Source: Chitinophaga lutea
Lineage (GTDB): Bacteria; Bacteroidota; Bacteroidia; Chitinophagales; Chitinophagaceae
DNA: 64,000 nt
Reading direction: 5' to 3'
NCBI RefSeq assembly: GCF_003813775.1
Contig: NZ_RPDH01000002.1
Location: 1-64,000, forward strand
Below the pieces are notes generated by a model, which saw nothing but the letters and a program-made list of their open reading frames with translations, did no database searches and had not been told where the DNA came from. The position numbers and the translations under genes are program-made. Of the stretch, positions 6,699 through 15,500 are shown piece after piece (position 1 is the first letter of the stretch; each line of letters starts with the position of its first letter).

Positions 6699-9600
6699 CT
6701 ATTTGGTTTCCTTGCGCAGGCGCTCCTGTTTCTTTTCTTCTTTTTTCCTGCCGAATATTTCCCGGAACTCGTCATAATCCATGATGAGCATAAAAGTGAG
6801 CCCGGTTTCCACGATCTGCCCCTGCACCACGGTTTCGGTCACGTTCCGCTGGTACGCCCTGATGCGGTAGCGCCCGTCGGGCGTGAGGGTGTACTCGGCG
6901 GATACGTCGCCGATGATGGAGCTGGCGTCCTGCCCCTTCGTCTGTGATCCGGCGATGCCGATGTTGGAGCCCACGCTCACGGTGAGGCGGTCGCTGAACA
7001 GGCGTTTGCTCACATCCACCTTCAGGTTGGTGCTTTCTTCGCGGCTGCCGGCATCGGTGTATTCGTTCTCGCTCTGGAGGTCGAAGTTCACGTCAAAGCC
7101 TTTCACGAGGCTGCCGGCGAGATTGTTCAGCTGCTGCGACACGATCTTGCTCACACTTTTGCGGGCGATGTCTTCGGCCGCGCTGCCGCTCTTGCTGTCG
7201 AGCTGGTCGAACGGATTCTCGGAAATGAACCGGTTGAGCACCAGCAGCCCCATTACCTGCTTGTTCAGTTCGGAAGGCACCTGGTTGATCTGTTTGATGC
7301 GGGTATAGATCATACCGCCCAGCGCGCCCTGTTCGCGTTCGGGCATGTCGAGCTCGAAGGCGATGTCGGGTTTGAGCAGTTCCTTGGTGATCTTCAGGTA
7401 CACCTCCACGGGCACTTTCTGGTTGAAACGGCCGCGGGTGGGGTCGGAGGAAGAGATCTGGTCCTGCACCAGGTCGCCGGCCACGGCATTCACGTCGTAG
7501 CGGGCGGTGATGTTCACGTCGGCGCTCAGCGGGTCGCCGTTCCAGATGATGGTACTGCCTTTGACGATCTTGAACTCACGTTTGATCAGCTGGTTGAGCG
7601 ACATCTGGTATTTACCGTCGTCGATCTCATAACGCCCCGTCAGGCTCATTTTGCTGCTGGGGTCCATACTGAAGTTGAGGGTGGCGTTGCCTTTCACCTC
7701 CAGGTAATCTCCGTTGGCGCGGTCGATCACGATTTTCATGGACGATTCGGGTGTTACGGTGATGTCGCCGGAAAACACAAAGCCCTTCAGGCCGGTGGCC
7801 ACCACCTTGGCGGTGTCTTTCAGGCGCAGCGTGGTGTCGAGCCACATGGCGGGGTCAATGAACTCAATCACGCCGGCGCGGTCGGCGATGCCGGGGTCTT
7901 CCTCGGGTATCAGCACGGTTACCTGCGATTTTTCGCGGAGCTTCAGTTTCATTTCCACGCGGGGGAGGTCGAGCGTGCCGCGGATGCGGGCGGTTACGTC
8001 TACATAGGCAGGGCCGTAAAAATACTGGTCGGGGTCGTTCATGGCCTGCGGGCCGAGCGCCTGGAAGTTTTCGGCGGCCAGCTCAAGCTGCAGCTGGAAT
8101 TTCTCCAGGTCTTTCGTCAGTATCTGCCCGTTGATCACGGCCTCGTTGCCGCTGCTGTCGGCGATCACGAACTGGTTGAAACGGATGCCCTGGTCGTCGA
8201 GCTTCAGGTCTTCGGAAGGCAGCTGTATGATGCTGTTGATGGCCGTTACGCGGCCTTTCACTTTTTCGAAATGCAGGTCGCCCCGGACGATGGGCTTATC
8301 CATCGTGCCTCTCAACGTAACGGTGCCGCTGGTGGCGCCGCTCATCGTGGTCACGTTGCCGAAGGTGAACGGCTCCACGCTTTTCATATTGAGTTTGGCG
8401 ATGTCGAGCCGGAGGTCCATGACGTCGGCATAAGTGCCCTGGAGCGTCAGGTCGTTGTCGTTGCCCTTGACGGTGGCGTTGAGGGTCACGGCATTTTGGG
8501 CGTTGGTCTGCGCGGTGAGGTCGAGGGTGCCGATGGCGGCGCCCATCGCGGTGAGACTGTCTATTTTCAGTTTGCCGTCGATGGTGGGCATGGCGTCGAG
8601 GTTGCTGATCGTGATGCTGCCGTTGCTGATGCCTTCGGCCAGCGCGGTGTCTTTTTCAATGAGGCTGGTTACGGTGCTGAGGCGGAAGTCTTTGAGGCTG
8701 ACCGTCAGGTCGGGCAGGGTAGCGCCCGCGGCGCGTTCGCCGGTAACGATCTTCAGTTCCTGGCTGCCCTGCTGCAGGCCGATGTCGGCAAAGGCCACGC
8801 CGCCGTTGTGTATGACGACGTTATTATCCCCGCTCACGTTCCAGGCCTGCCGGTTGAGCAGCAGGTCCTTTTTAAGGGAAATCAGCAGGCTGTCGTGCTC
8901 GGCGAACCGTACCAGGCCGCCTAGTTTATATTTCGGGCGGTTGAGGTCGCGGCCCATCACCAGGTCCCAGTCGAGCAGGCCGCCCTGGGCCGACACGTCG
9001 AAACTGGTGCGGCGCAGCGGTATCTGCGGGTGATGCAGGGCGCCCAGCAGCACCTTGGCCTCCATGCGGCTGGTATCCGCGGAAATATCGGCCAGCAGGG
9101 TATCTACCTTGAAAGAGTCGTATCGCATGGTGGGCACGGCGATGTGCGCCACTACAAAGTTGCTGTCGGTGTCCATCCGGCCGTTAAGCGTAATGGGTTT
9201 GGGCAGGTCGATGTCGGGCAGCAGTTTGCGGAGCGATTTGGGAATGGAAATGCTGCCGCTGAACTGCATCCAATGGCTCTCGTGCCGCGTGGCGGCAGGG
9301 GGTGCCTTGGCGGCCAGGTGCCGGGTCACCAGGTCGCTGGCGGCGGTGGCGAAGGTCTGGTAGTTAAAATCCCCGAACGCGCGCACGAAACCGAACGGCC
9401 CGGTGAGCATGATCTCCTGGAGGCTGTCGGCCGCGGTGGCTTTCAGCAGGATGCTGTCCATCGCGTACATCTCCTTATCGTCGGTCAGCTGGATTTTATG
9501 GATGGCGGCAAACCCGGTGAGGCGGCGGGGGGAGAGGTTGGTCACCTCGGCATCCAGGCACGATTTGACGGTCATGGGGCTGGTGGTGAAGTTCGTGGCG

Positions 9601-11717
9601 AACAGGTCCAGCTTGTCGAGGTCCACTTTGGCCACGATGTCGGGGCGAAGGGTATCGAGCCGACCGGATGCTTCGAACCGCGCCTTCGCATTGGGGTCGG
9701 CGATGTTGCCCTTCACGGCGTAAGCGCCTTTTTGCAGGCTGCCGTCTATTTTAATATCCTGGTAGGTATAACGGTTATAGGTAAACGAACGGATGTCGAT
9801 ATTGGCCTTCGCCGATGCGGTCTGCGGGTCGGTGCCGCTGCCTTTGGCGGTAACCAGCCCGCTGAGGTTGCCCATGGCGGTGTCGCCCAGCAGCCGGCCC
9901 AGCTGAAGGCGGTCGGCATGGAGGGCTACGTCGTACCGGATCTTTTTGGGGTCCATAAAACTGGCCAGTTCGCCTTTGAGGGTAGCGTTCCCCATGTCTG
10001 TACTCAGCGCCAGGTTGGGCCTGATGACCTGCATGCCGCCGCGGGCGCTGCCGGTGAGCGACAGGCGGTTGGGCAGCTGCACGGAAGCGGGCAGGGTGTT
10101 GGGGGGTAACCACGACTGCACGCCACGCCGGCTGCTTTCGAGTTTGATGTTCACCAGGTCGGCGCCCATCCTTTCAGGGTCGGTCACCTGGTAGGCGGTG
10201 CCTTTTACATAGAGGTAATTCTGGTCGTTGTCTTTCACCTCCAGCCCGGGAATGTTCAGTTGGGCGAGGTTGCCCTTCACGCTACCGTGCATGGATAAAC
10301 GCTTTTTCCAGAGGGGTTGCAGGGAGGCGTTGGTCCGCATCTCCGGCACAAAAAACAGCGCTTCCTTCATGGCCAGCGAGGAGGGTCGGATGTCCGCATT
10401 CACTTCCAGCAAGGAAAGCCGGTCGGCCACGGTCGCCCAGGCATCCGTTTTCAGGTGCACGTCCGCGTCTACCTTGCTTTCGGCGGTCTGGAGCAGGAAA
10501 TTGCCCAGCTGCACTTCCTGGTTGGTGTAGCGCACTTTGCCTTTGAGGGCTTTGAGCTGCAGGCCGCTTTGTTCCTGCACGGCGGCGCCGCGGATATCCA
10601 CAAGTGTGCTGTCTGCACTATAATACAGGTTGTCTGCGTTGATCGTCAGCTGGCGGATGCTCAGGTGGTTATAGTCGACCGCACCGCGGTAGGGCAATGG
10701 TTTTGCGAGGTGATTGTTCATGTCGAAGTCCACCCCGTTGACCGACACTTTCCTGGCGGCCACCGTCCAGGTATTGGGTGAAGCCGTAGTGTCGTCCGGT
10801 GTTTGCAGGGTATCGAGCGGCTGGTAGAAGTCGAGGGCGGATTTGGTTTTCTCCACCACCATTTCATCGGCGGCGATGAGGGTGTTCACGAGGTCGAACC
10901 GCGCCTTCCGGAGCTGCACCTTCCCGATGCTCCCCGTGGAGGCCAGCCCGCTGCTTTCGTCTTTATACGACCATTGTGCGTTGCGGATGGCGAACTCCCG
11001 CACGGCCAGGTCGAACGGTGTGGCCGAAGTGTCCGGCGGCCCGGTATCGGGAACCGGGGGGCGGTATTGCTGCAGGATGGAGGCGGTCAGCCCGTCGAGC
11101 AGGAAGTTTTTGATATAATAGATGCCCTTGCCGGGACTGAGCGTGTCCGGTAGGGCTTCCAGTTTATGAAGGTCTATACTGGCGAGCATGCCGCCGAGCG
11201 AGTCGTTGAAATTTACGTGTATACGTTGGAGCTGGATGTCGCCGATCTGGTACTCGAGGGTGGTGCCGGACTCTTCGATGAGGGTGTCTTCCTTCGCGCC
11301 CGGGCTGCCGAAGGCGTCGATGGCGAACTGGTAATTGAACGCGGAATCGCCCGCGGGGCGGTAGATGTTGACCACGGCGTTTTCCCAGCGGACGGTATTT
11401 ATTTTCAGTTCGTTATTGAGAAGGCCGAGGAGGTTGTATTTCACGGCCAGTTCGCCGCTGGAAAGGAGGGTATCTTTCCTGGTATCGCCGATATAGACGC
11501 CTTTGAGCGTCATGGAGTTCCACCAGCTGAACCGGAGGCTGGCGATGTTGACTTCCGTTTTTAATTGCCTGCGCAGGTAAGCTTCGGCTTTGGAGCGCAT
11601 AAAATCCTGCACCACGGGCAATTGCAGCAGCAGCAACAGCACAACGGGCAGCAAAAGCAAGGTCAGCACGCTCCATATGATCCAGCGTAAAATCTTTTTC
11701 CGGCGGGGGGTAGTCAC
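6699..11717 (-). CDS. tamB: TamB-like translocation and assembly protein
   Basis: 1672 aa starting at a GTG (complement of 11715-11717). After a basic N terminus (TTPRRKKILR) comes one membrane helix at about residues 10-31, then a very long repeated beta-strand region of the AsmA/TamB type, with many VDF/INIDSL-type strands. The last 400 or so residues are the TamB domain, with GNATLNFSMDPSS, LTGRYEIDDGKY, the KFNQKVPVEVYLKITKxLL-like segment and a final barrel-like strand set. The family forms a hydrophobic groove spanning the periplasm, for outer-membrane protein assembly or lipid transport. The inner-membrane anchor fits this. It is co-transcribed with tamL immediately downstream. Confidence 0.92.
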   Translation of the reverse strand: MTTPRRKKILRWIIWSVLTLLLLPVVLLLLLQLPVVQDFMRSKAEAYLRRQLKTEVNIASLRFSWWNSMTLKGVYIGDTRKDTLLSSGELAVKYNLLGLLNNELKINTVRWENAVVNIYRPAGDSAFNYQFAIDAFGSPGAKEDTLIEESGTTLEYQIGDIQLQRIHVNFNDSLGGMLASIDLHKLEALPDTLSPGKGIYYIKNFLLDGLTASILQQYRPPVPDTGPPDTSATPFDLAVREFAIRNAQWSYKDESSGLASTGSIGKVQLRKARFDLVNTLIAADEMVVEKTKSALDFYQPLDTLQTPDDTTASPNTWTVAARKVSVNGVDFDMNNHLAKPLPYRGAVDYNHLSIRQLTINADNLYYSADSTLVDIRGAAVQEQSGLQLKALKGKVRYTNQEVQLGNFLLQTAESKVDADVHLKTDAWATVADRLSLLEVNADIRPSSLAMKEALFFVPEMRTNASLQPLWKKRLSMHGSVKGNLAQLNIPGLEVKDNDQNYLYVKGTAYQVTDPERMGADLVNIKLESSRRGVQSWLPPNTLPASVQLPNRLSLTGSARGGMQVIRPNLALSTDMGNATLKGELASFMDPKKIRYDVALHADRLQLGRLLGDTAMGNLSGLVTAKGSGTDPQTASAKANIDIRSFTYNRYTYQDIKIDGSLQKGAYAVKGNIADPNAKARFEASGRLDTLRPDIVAKVDLDKLDLFATNFTTSPMTVKSCLDAEVTNLSPRRLTGFAAIHKIQLTDDKEMYAMDSILLKATAADSLQEIMLTGPFGFVRAFGDFNYQTFATAASDLVTRHLAAKAPPAATRHESHWMQFSGSISIPKSLRKLLPDIDLPKPITLNGRMDTDSNFVVAHIAVPTMRYDSFKVDTLLADISADTSRMEAKVLLGALHHPQIPLRRTSFDVSAQGGLLDWDLVMGRDLNRPKYKLGGLVRFAEHDSLLISLKKDLLLNRQAWNVSGDNNVVIHNGGVAFADIGLQQGSQELKIVTGERAAGATLPDLTVSLKDFRLSTVTSLIEKDTALAEGISNGSITISNLDAMPTIDGKLKIDSLTAMGAAIGTLDLTAQTNAQNAVTLNATVKGNDNDLTLQGTYADVMDLRLDIAKLNMKSVEPFTFGNVTTMSGATSGTVTLRGTMDKPIVRGDLHFEKVKGRVTAINSIIQLPSEDLKLDDQGIRFNQFVIADSSGNEAVINGQILTKDLEKFQLQLELAAENFQALGPQAMNDPDQYFYGPAYVDVTARIRGTLDLPRVEMKLKLREKSQVTVLIPEEDPGIADRAGVIEFIDPAMWLDTTLRLKDTAKVVATGLKGFVFSGDITVTPESSMKIVIDRANGDYLEVKGNATLNFSMDPSSKMSLTGRYEIDDGKYQMSLNQLIKREFKIVKGSTIIWNGDPLSADVNITARYDVNAVAGDLVQDQISSSDPTRGRFNQKVPVEVYLKITKELLKPDIAFELDMPEREQGALGGMIYTRIKQINQVPSELNKQVMGLLVLNRFISENPFDQLDSKSGSAAEDIARKSVSKIVSQQLNNLAGSLVKGFDVNFDLQSENEYTDAGSREESTNLKVDVSKRLFSDRLTVSVGSNIGIAGSQTKGQDASSIIGDVSAEYTLTPDGRYRIRAYQRNVTETVVQGQIVETGLTFMLIMDYDEFREIFGRKKEEKKQERLRKETK

Positions 11718-11818
11718 GTATTAATTACAATTTATATCGGTAAATGGTTACAACCAATCAAATATTGTACCTCCGCGCAAAAATAAGGCATTAGGGGCTA
11801 TGATGGCGGAGAATGGAG

Positions 11819-11840
11819 ATTATAATCATATGATTATAAT
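11819..11840. repeat. Perfect 22-bp palindrome in the tamB upstream region
   Basis: The half site ATTATAATCAT is followed by its exact reverse complement. It lies 102 bp upstream of the tamB start and 112 bp upstream of the divergent barrel gene, in an otherwise AT-rich control region, and could bind a dimeric regulator acting on both genes. Confidence 0.7.
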
Positions 11841-11951
11841 TGTAATAACAGGGAAAATTGTATAATTTCGTCCCCGGTTATAGGCGTTATAAATACTTAA
11901 AATGGCATTGCAGCGTTCTAATAATCAGTAACCTGTTAAAACCATACCACC

Positions 11952-12812
11952 TTGAAAAAGATCATCGGGTTTGTTTTATTCATCTCTGCCCCTTTCATTT
12001 GTTCTGCACAGGATTGGCATGTGGGCCTTATTGCCGGGATCAGTAATTACAGCGGGGACCTTTCCGAAAAACGCGTCGACTTCCGGTATACCCGCCCCAT
12101 GGTGGGTATCATGGTGAAGAAGGATATGAACCGTTATCTCACGCTGCGGGCAGGCTTCAGCTTCGGCATGATCGCCGCGGCAGACAGCACCAATAAAAGC
12201 ATCGCATTACAGGCACGTAACCTCAGCTTCCGTTCCAATATCTGGGAAGGGCAGCTTGGCGCCGAATGGAATATCCTGGACATCGATGAAAAAGGTTTCA
12301 CCCCGTACATATTCGGCGGTGTGGCCCTCTTCAGTTTTTATCCCTGGGCGAAAGACGTGGACGGTAACAAAATAGCCCTGCGCCGTTTGAGCACCGAAGG
12401 GCAGGGGTTGCCGCAGTATCCCGAAAGAGGGAACCAGTATGCCCTGCACCAGGTATCGATACCTTTCGGCGCCGGTTTCAAATACCTGTTCACCGACCGC
12501 TGGACGCTGGGCGTCGAGATCGGCCTGCGCCCCACCTTCACCGATTATCTCGATGACGTGAGCACCGGTTACATCGACCAGAACACCCTGCTCGCGGAAA
12601 GGGGACAGCTGGCGGTAGACATGGCCTACCGGGGCGATGAGGTAGGGCACAAAATGCCGGCCGGCACTTACCCGCTCGACGGCGCGCAACGCGGTTCCGC
12701 GAAACATAAAGACTGGTACAGCTTCTCCGGCATCACGGTGATGTACCGTTTCGGTAGCGGCAGCGGTGGCGGCGGAAGGAGCACCAATTTTTCCCGCTGC
12801 TTCAAAATGTAA
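11952..12812 (+). CDS. DUF6089-like outer-membrane beta-barrel protein
   Basis: 286 aa from a TTG start (11952-11954), the only start that leaves the signal peptide intact: (M)KKIIGFVLFISAPFICSAQ. The mature part begins DWHVGLIAGISNYSGDLSEK and continues with YTRPMVGIMVKKDMNRYLTLRAG, the pattern of the DUF6089 barrel family of Bacteroidota, in which a short barrel is followed by YIFGGVALF and a LGVEIGLRPTFTDYLDDVS strand. Its exact function is unknown; family members are predicted outer-membrane proteins. A TAATTTCG element 20 bp after a TTG at about 11845-11875 resembles a Bacteroidota promoter with one mismatch. It is divergent from tamB. Confidence 0.85.
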   Translation: MKKIIGFVLFISAPFICSAQDWHVGLIAGISNYSGDLSEKRVDFRYTRPMVGIMVKKDMNRYLTLRAGFSFGMIAAADSTNKSIALQARNLSFRSNIWEGQLGAEWNILDIDEKGFTPYIFGGVALFSFYPWAKDVDGNKIALRRLSTEGQGLPQYPERGNQYALHQVSIPFGAGFKYLFTDRWTLGVEIGLRPTFTDYLDDVSTGYIDQNTLLAERGQLAVDMAYRGDEVGHKMPAGTYPLDGAQRGSAKHKDWYSFSGITVMYRFGSGSGGGGRSTNFSRCFKM

Positions 12813-12885
12813 AAATATTATTTGGCATGAAGGTTGTTGATAAGAGATTATCACACCCCCAATCAAGTCCACATAGAAAAAAGGA

Positions 12886-12915
12886 AAAGACTGCTTTTAT
12901 TGGCAGTCTTTTTTT
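12886..12915 (+). terminator. Rho-independent terminator
   Basis: A 9-bp stem, AAAGACTGC and GCAGTCTTT, with an 8-base loop runs into a T tract ending at 12915. It lies 74 bp after the barrel gene stop and should end its transcript. Confidence 0.85.
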
Positions 12916-13109
12916 ATTGCATTCACGCATGCGACGCGAATTCAAATCTTCCCGAACGGTGATGGAAATGTGAAACCCCTTCCAGTAAAGGCTTTCAGAA
13001 GAAACAACCATATTGGCATACTTCTTGAATTTACTGCAGTAAGCCCGTCCGCCGAAATCAAAAAGGGGACAACGGGCTTCGAAAAACCAATTTTCTAAAA
13101 CAGCAGGCT

Positions 13110-13454
13110 ATGAAGAAGCTACTTCTGGTAACGCTCCTGGTGGGAGCAGCGTATGCAACGCAGGCACAGCGACGAGGCTACGACCATTATCCGCAACGCA
13201 CCGTGTATTCAGACCGTTACGAGCGCCACGACCGTGACGACGACTGGGATGATGACGACAGGCGTGGCAGGGGCCATGGTCATGGGCATTACAAGCACAA
13301 GAAGTACAAGCACCGTGACTACCGCAGAGACGATTGTTATCGTGAAGAAAGAGTGGTGGTAGTAAGGCCTCGCTATCCGTACCCTCCTCCGCCGCCACCG
13401 TTCCCGGTTCCGCGCAGGCCCAGGGTATCCGGTGTCATCGTGTTCGGTAACTAA
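13110..13454 (+). CDS. Small secreted His/Asp/Arg-rich protein
   Basis: 114 aa with a clear signal peptide (MKKLLLVTLLVGAAYATQAQ). The mature part is extremely polar: an acidic block DRDDDWDDDD (about residues 41-50), then a His/Gly/Lys block RGHGHGHYKHKKYKHR (about 54-69), a single Cys and a poly-proline run of six before a hydrophobic tail, VSGVIVFGN. Clustered His and Asp suggest metal or polyanion binding, but that is inference. An 8-bp inverted repeat (13041-13048 and 13072-13079) lies in its 5' region. Small proteins of this build are common in Chitinophagaceae and have no assigned function. Confidence 0.75.
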   Translation: MKKLLLVTLLVGAAYATQAQRRGYDHYPQRTVYSDRYERHDRDDDWDDDDRRGRGHGHGHYKHKKYKHRDYRRDDCYREERVVVVRPRYPYPPPPPPFPVPRRPRVSGVIVFGN

Positions 13455-13511
13455 CACGCACCTTTGCCAACATTAACCTAATTTATTCTTGTTGTCACAA
13501 TAACCTGGACC

Positions 13512-13538
13512 GGGCCGCTTTTTCAGCGGCCCCTTTTT
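13512..13538 (+). terminator. Terminator of the small His-rich gene
   Basis: The 8-bp stem GGGCCGCT and AGCGGCCC with a TTTTC loop is followed by cctttttt. It lies 58 bp after the stop codon. Confidence 0.85.
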
Positions 13539-13579
13539 TGCCACCGCTTTTATCCAGATTGTGTTATCAAACCCCAGGG

Positions 13580-13606
13580 CCCCGGTTCACCGGGGTCTCT
13601 TTGTTT
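13580..13606 (+). terminator. Second terminator-like hairpin in the same gap
   Basis: The 6-bp stem CCCCGG and CCGGGG with loop TTCA runs into tctctttgttt. It is followed by gccgcatc, much as the first hairpin is followed by gccaccgc. Confidence 0.55.
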
Positions 13607-13630
13607 GCCGCATCCCCGGCATACCAATAG

Positions 13631-13671
13631 AAGCGGCTGCACCAGGAACCGGTACAGCCGCTTTTATTTTT
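13631..13671 (+). terminator. Third terminator-like hairpin in the same gap
   Basis: The 9-bp stem AAGCGGCTG and CAGCCGCTT with a 15-base loop runs into ttattttt and then ccgcatttc, again like the tail of the other hairpins. Confidence 0.6.
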
Positions 13672-13780
13672 CCGCATTTCGCAAATCTGATTCCCGAACT
13701 CGTAAACCATTGCGCGGATACAATGATAGTTTTACAGCCATCTTTATTTCACGCAATAATTGAGTTGGTCGTACATGCAA

Positions 13781-13813
13781 ACGGCGCCTTTTAAGGCGCC
13801 GTCTTTATTTTTA
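13781..13813. terminator. Terminator at the prfC 3' end
   Basis: ACGGCGCCTT pairs with AAGGCGCCGT around a two-base loop and is followed by a T-rich run on the plus strand. On the minus strand, the direction of prfC, the run is short (tgcatg), so it may mainly stop plus-strand transcripts. Confidence 0.7.
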
Positions 13814-15394
13814 TTTGTGGATTTCAGAGCTGAAATGGAACTCGATGTCCGGGTTGTTGGCCCGTTCGGTGTTCAGGTACCATTCGGACTGGGCGAGGTA
13901 TACGAGATGCCCGTCTTTGTCCTGCACCACGTTCGCGCCTTTGAAGCGGGTGAACTCTTCGAGTTTCTTTTTATCGCCGGTGATCCAGCAGGCTTTGTAG
14001 AAAGGCAGTGTATTGAACTGGCACGAAGCGCCGTATTCCTGGAGCAGGCGGTACTGGATCACTTCAAACTGGAGGTCGCCCACGCAGCCGATGATCTTGC
14101 GGTTGCCGTTGTGCTGGGTGAACAGCTGGGCCACGCCTTCGTCCGTCAGCTGGGAAATGCCTTTTTCCAGCTGCTTGGTTTTCATCGGGTCTTTGTTCAC
14201 CAGTTCCTTGAACAGTTCGGGCGAGAAGCTGGGAATGCCGGTGAAATAAAAATCTTCGCCTTCGGTGAGGGTGTCGCCGATCTTGAAGTTGCCGGTGTCG
14301 AACAAACCTACTACATCGCCGGGGAAGGCATCGTCCACGATATTTTTCTCACGCGCCAGGAAGCTGTAAGGGTTGGCGAAGCGCACGTCTTTGTCGAGGC
14401 GCACGTGATGGAAGTATTTGTTCCGCTCGAACTTGCCGGAGCACACGCGCAGGAACGCGATGCGGTCGCGGTGACGGGGATCGAGGTTGGCGTGTATCTT
14501 GAAAATGAAGCCGGAGAATTTGTCTTCCGTCACTTTTACCTGGCGGGTGCTGGCTTCGCGGTCGCGGGGCGTGGGGGCGATCTCCACGAAAGTATCGAGC
14601 AGGTCCTTCACGCCGAAGTTATTCACGGCGCTGCCGAAAAATACGGGCGCCAGTTTGCCTTCGAGGTAAGGCTGTTTGTCGAACGTATCGTACACGCCTT
14701 CGATCAGCTCCACATCGTTGCGCAGCTGCGCGGCATCCTGCGCGTTGAACAGTTCGTCCACTTCCTTGCTGCTCAGGTCAGAGAGGGGCACGATGTCTTC
14801 ATCGGTGGCCTTGCGGTTGGCGGCGAAGGAAACGAAACTTTTATCGTAGAGGTTGTATACGCCTTTGAAGTCTTTACCCATGTTGATGGGCCAGCTGAGA
14901 GGGCGTACGCGGATGTTGAGCAGTTCTTCCAGTTCGTCGAGCAGGTCGAAGGGGTTTTTACCGTCGCGGTCGAGCTTGTTCACGAAAATGATCACAGGCG
15001 TATCACGCATGCGGCATACTTCCATGAGTTTTTTGGTCTGCTCTTCCACGCCCTTCACGCAGTCGATCACCAGTACCACACTGTCTACCGCCGTGAGGGT
15101 GCGGTAGGTGTCTTCCGCAAAGTCTTTGTGGCCCGGGGTATCGAGCAGGTTCACGAGAATGTCGCGGTATTCGAAGGTCATCACGGAAGTGGCCACGGAG
15201 ATACCTCTCTGGCGCTCGATTTCCATGAAGTCGGAGGTAGTATGTTTTTTGATCTTGTTGGACTTCACCGCGCCGGCCGTCTGGATAGCGCCCCCGAAAA
15301 GGAGGAATTTCTCCGTGAGGGTGGTTTTACCGGCATCCGGGTGGGCGATGATGGCGAATGACTTCCTTTTATTGATCTCGTTCAGGTATTTCAT
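13811..15394 (-). CDS. prfC: Peptide chain release factor 3
   Basis: 527 aa, the normal length for RF3. It is a GTPase that removes RF1/RF2 from the ribosome after peptide release. The G motifs are complete: AHPDAGKTT (residues 17-25), DTPGH (85-89) and NKLD (139-142); the switch region RQRGISV (61-67) is typical of RF3 rather than EF-G. The C-terminal RF3 domain ([26 protein letters not shown], in part) is present. A TACCTTTG element sits 17 bp upstream of the ATG on its strand. No operon partner follows; the next gene upstream diverges. Confidence 0.96.
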   Translation of the reverse strand: MKYLNEINKRKSFAIIAHPDAGKTTLTEKFLLFGGAIQTAGAVKSNKIKKHTTSDFMEIERQRGISVATSVMTFEYRDILVNLLDTPGHKDFAEDTYRTLTAVDSVVLVIDCVKGVEEQTKKLMEVCRMRDTPVIIFVNKLDRDGKNPFDLLDELEELLNIRVRPLSWPINMGKDFKGVYNLYDKSFVSFAANRKATDEDIVPLSDLSSKEVDELFNAQDAAQLRNDVELIEGVYDTFDKQPYLEGKLAPVFFGSAVNNFGVKDLLDTFVEIAPTPRDREASTRQVKVTEDKFSGFIFKIHANLDPRHRDRIAFLRVCSGKFERNKYFHHVRLDKDVRFANPYSFLAREKNIVDDAFPGDVVGLFDTGNFKIGDTLTEGEDFYFTGIPSFSPELFKELVNKDPMKTKQLEKGISQLTDEGVAQLFTQHNGNRKIIGCVGDLQFEVIQYRLLQEYGASCQFNTLPFYKACWITGDKKKLEEFTRFKGANVVQDKDGHLVYLAQSEWYLNTERANNPDIEFHFSSEIHK

Positions 15395-15411
15395 TATTTT
15401 ATAAATGGCTG

Positions 15412-15419
15412 CAAAGGTA
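15412..15419 (-). promoter_or_regulatory. prfC promoter -7 element
   Basis: On the minus strand TACCTTTG, a match to the Bacteroidota consensus TAnnTTTG, lies 17 bp before the prfC ATG. No clear -33 TTG was found at the expected distance, so this is a partial promoter call. Confidence 0.5.
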
Positions 15420-15500
15420 ACTATTTCTCCGAAAACCCTGCTTTACGACCTTTCTTCCTATTCGAATTGTCCGCATCACATTATATGCTAAATTTGAAAT

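Noticed and set aside
13760..15361. 533-codon plus-strand frame opposite prfC
   Set aside because: It is the antisense shadow of a perfect RF3 gene; the peptide is Val/Phe/His-rich with no family features.
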